Source of the DNA: DATHBP01 sp035296085
Lineage (GTDB): Bacteria > Actinomycetota > Actinomycetes > Propionibacteriales > Nocardioidaceae
Reading direction: 5' to 3'
Length of the DNA: 25,133 nt
NCBI GenBank assembly: GCA_035296085.1
Contig: DATHBP010000043.1
Coordinates: 1-25,133 of the forward strand
Below, in pieces: positions 24,376 through 25,133 of this stretch (position 1 is its first letter; each line of letters begins with the position of its first letter). The notes under the pieces are model-generated. The model was given only the letters and a program-made list of their open reading frames with translations, ran no database searches and was not told the DNA's origin. The position numbers were made by a program, and so were the translations under genes.

Positions 24376-25131
24376 ATGGGTGGCGCTCGGCGGCTCGGCC
24401 GCGGCGGTGCGGTGCTGCTCGCCGTGATCGTGGGACTGGTCGGTGCCGGACTGGTGACGTTCGCGATCGTCAGCCAGGCGTCTCCTCCGCAGCCGCGGTC
24501 CGTGTCAGCGGGCAGCCCTGAACGCCATGCAACGGGCCAGTCCCCCACCGCTTCTCCCCGGCCGGCGTCACCTGGACCGGCGTCGCCCCCGACGGAGTCG
24601 CCCAGTGCGGCGTCACCGTCGCCTGCCGAGGGCGGCGGGGAGGACCAGATCAGCGGTCCGGTGCTGCCCCAGTCAAGACCTGTCAGCATCACGATTCCAA
24701 GCCTCGATGTGCGCTCGACGCTCGTCGACCTCGGCGTCGACGACGCCGGCGCGATGGAGGTGCCGAGCGATCCCGCTGACGCGGGCTGGTTCGAGCTCGG
24801 ACCTACGCCCGGAGCGCTCGGGCCCGCGGTCATTGCCGGCCATGTGTCCTGGAACCGGCAGCCGGCCGTCTTCTTCCGGTTGGCTGAGCTCCGGCGCGGA
24901 GACCGGGTGAGCGTCGAGCGCGCGGACGGCCAGACAGCGGTGTTCGCGGTGCGCGAGGTCTCCCGGTTCGCCAAGTCACGCTTTCCGACCGACGCGGTCT
25001 ACGGCGGCATCGACCACGCCGGGCTTCGGCTGATCACCTGCGGCGGGGCCTACGACGACGCGGCCAACCGCTACCTGGACAACGTGGTTGTCTTCGCCCG
25101 CCAGGTGGACGTACGCCCGACGCAAAGCTGA
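24376..25131 (+). CDS. Class F sortase
   Basis: 251 residues from ATG 24376, ending at TGA 25129-25131, two bases before the window edge. One N-terminal membrane helix (~11-34, AVLLAVIVGLVGAGLVTFAIV) and a ~60-residue Ser/Pro spacer lead to the sortase barrel (~100-245). Catalytic residues are in order: H156 in IAGHVSW, C222 in LITCGGAYD and R232 in NRYLDNVVVFA. The TCGG context and compact size fit class F, an actinobacterial group. Sortases join surface proteins to the cell wall or act on similar sorting signals. No substrate with an LPxTG-like signal is seen in the window. The type II membrane layout is as expected. Confidence 0.92.
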   Translation: MGGARRLGRGGAVLLAVIVGLVGAGLVTFAIVSQASPPQPRSVSAGSPERHATGQSPTASPRPASPGPASPPTESPSAASPSPAEGGGEDQISGPVLPQSRPVSITIPSLDVRSTLVDLGVDDAGAMEVPSDPADAGWFELGPTPGALGPAVIAGHVSWNRQPAVFFRLAELRRGDRVSVERADGQTAVFAVREVSRFAKSRFPTDAVYGGIDHAGLRLITCGGAYDDAANRYLDNVVVFARQVDVRPTQS

Positions 25132-25133
25132 GC

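Overview
The window is high-GC DNA from an actinobacterium (Actinomycetota). The signature genes are fhaA-fhaB-pstP-rodA-pbpA-pknB, crgA, a DUF881 gene, a cyclophilin and a mycothiol-dependent formaldehyde dehydrogenase. Mycothiol is an actinobacterial thiol. pknA is absent beside pknB, so this is not the mycobacterial form of the locus. The genus cannot be fixed from the sequence alone.

Left part (1-7372) looks accessory. It starts with the C-terminal end of an RTX-type calcium-binding repeat protein, then a convergent DinB-like gene and a decayed beta-carbonic anhydrase pseudogene. A compact four-gene operon follows (2205-6126): a DoxX/DoxD-like membrane protein, an acyl-CoA-dehydrogenase-fold flavoprotein, an orphan PhnD-like solute-binding protein without a signal peptide, and a radical SAM enzyme with a small N-terminal domain. 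No ABC permease or ATPase is present. A 16-codon ORF with a strong Shine-Dalgarno lies upstream and may be a leader. This operon is the best candidate here for an undescribed pathway. After it come a 57-residue single-span membrane protein and a stretch of gene fragments (a LuxR/TPR-type regulator C-terminus and an alpha/beta-hydrolase piece). The stretch ends at the 3' end of a tRNA-Leu(CAG) gene, a typical edge for an integrated and decayed island.

Centre (7618-17806) is conserved core. Six genes on the + strand (fhaA, fhaB, pstP, rodA, pbpA, pknB), mostly start-stop overlapped, form one operon for Ser/Thr phospho-signalling and cell-wall elongation or division. A DUF881 gene faces pknB, and crgA, a rhomboid protease and a PPIase follow. 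The crgA-rhomboid convergent gap carries two head-to-head DnaA-box-like 9-mers.

Right part (18040-25131) holds a DUF5324-like protein, the mscR-MBL pair for S-hydroxymethyl-mycothiol oxidation, a DUF3817 membrane protein and a SURF1 protein, all leftward after the first. Rightward from there are an ECF sigma factor with a cysteine-rich C-terminal extension, an MFS transporter and a class F sortase. Several intergenic perfect inverted repeats are listed as possible operators or terminators.
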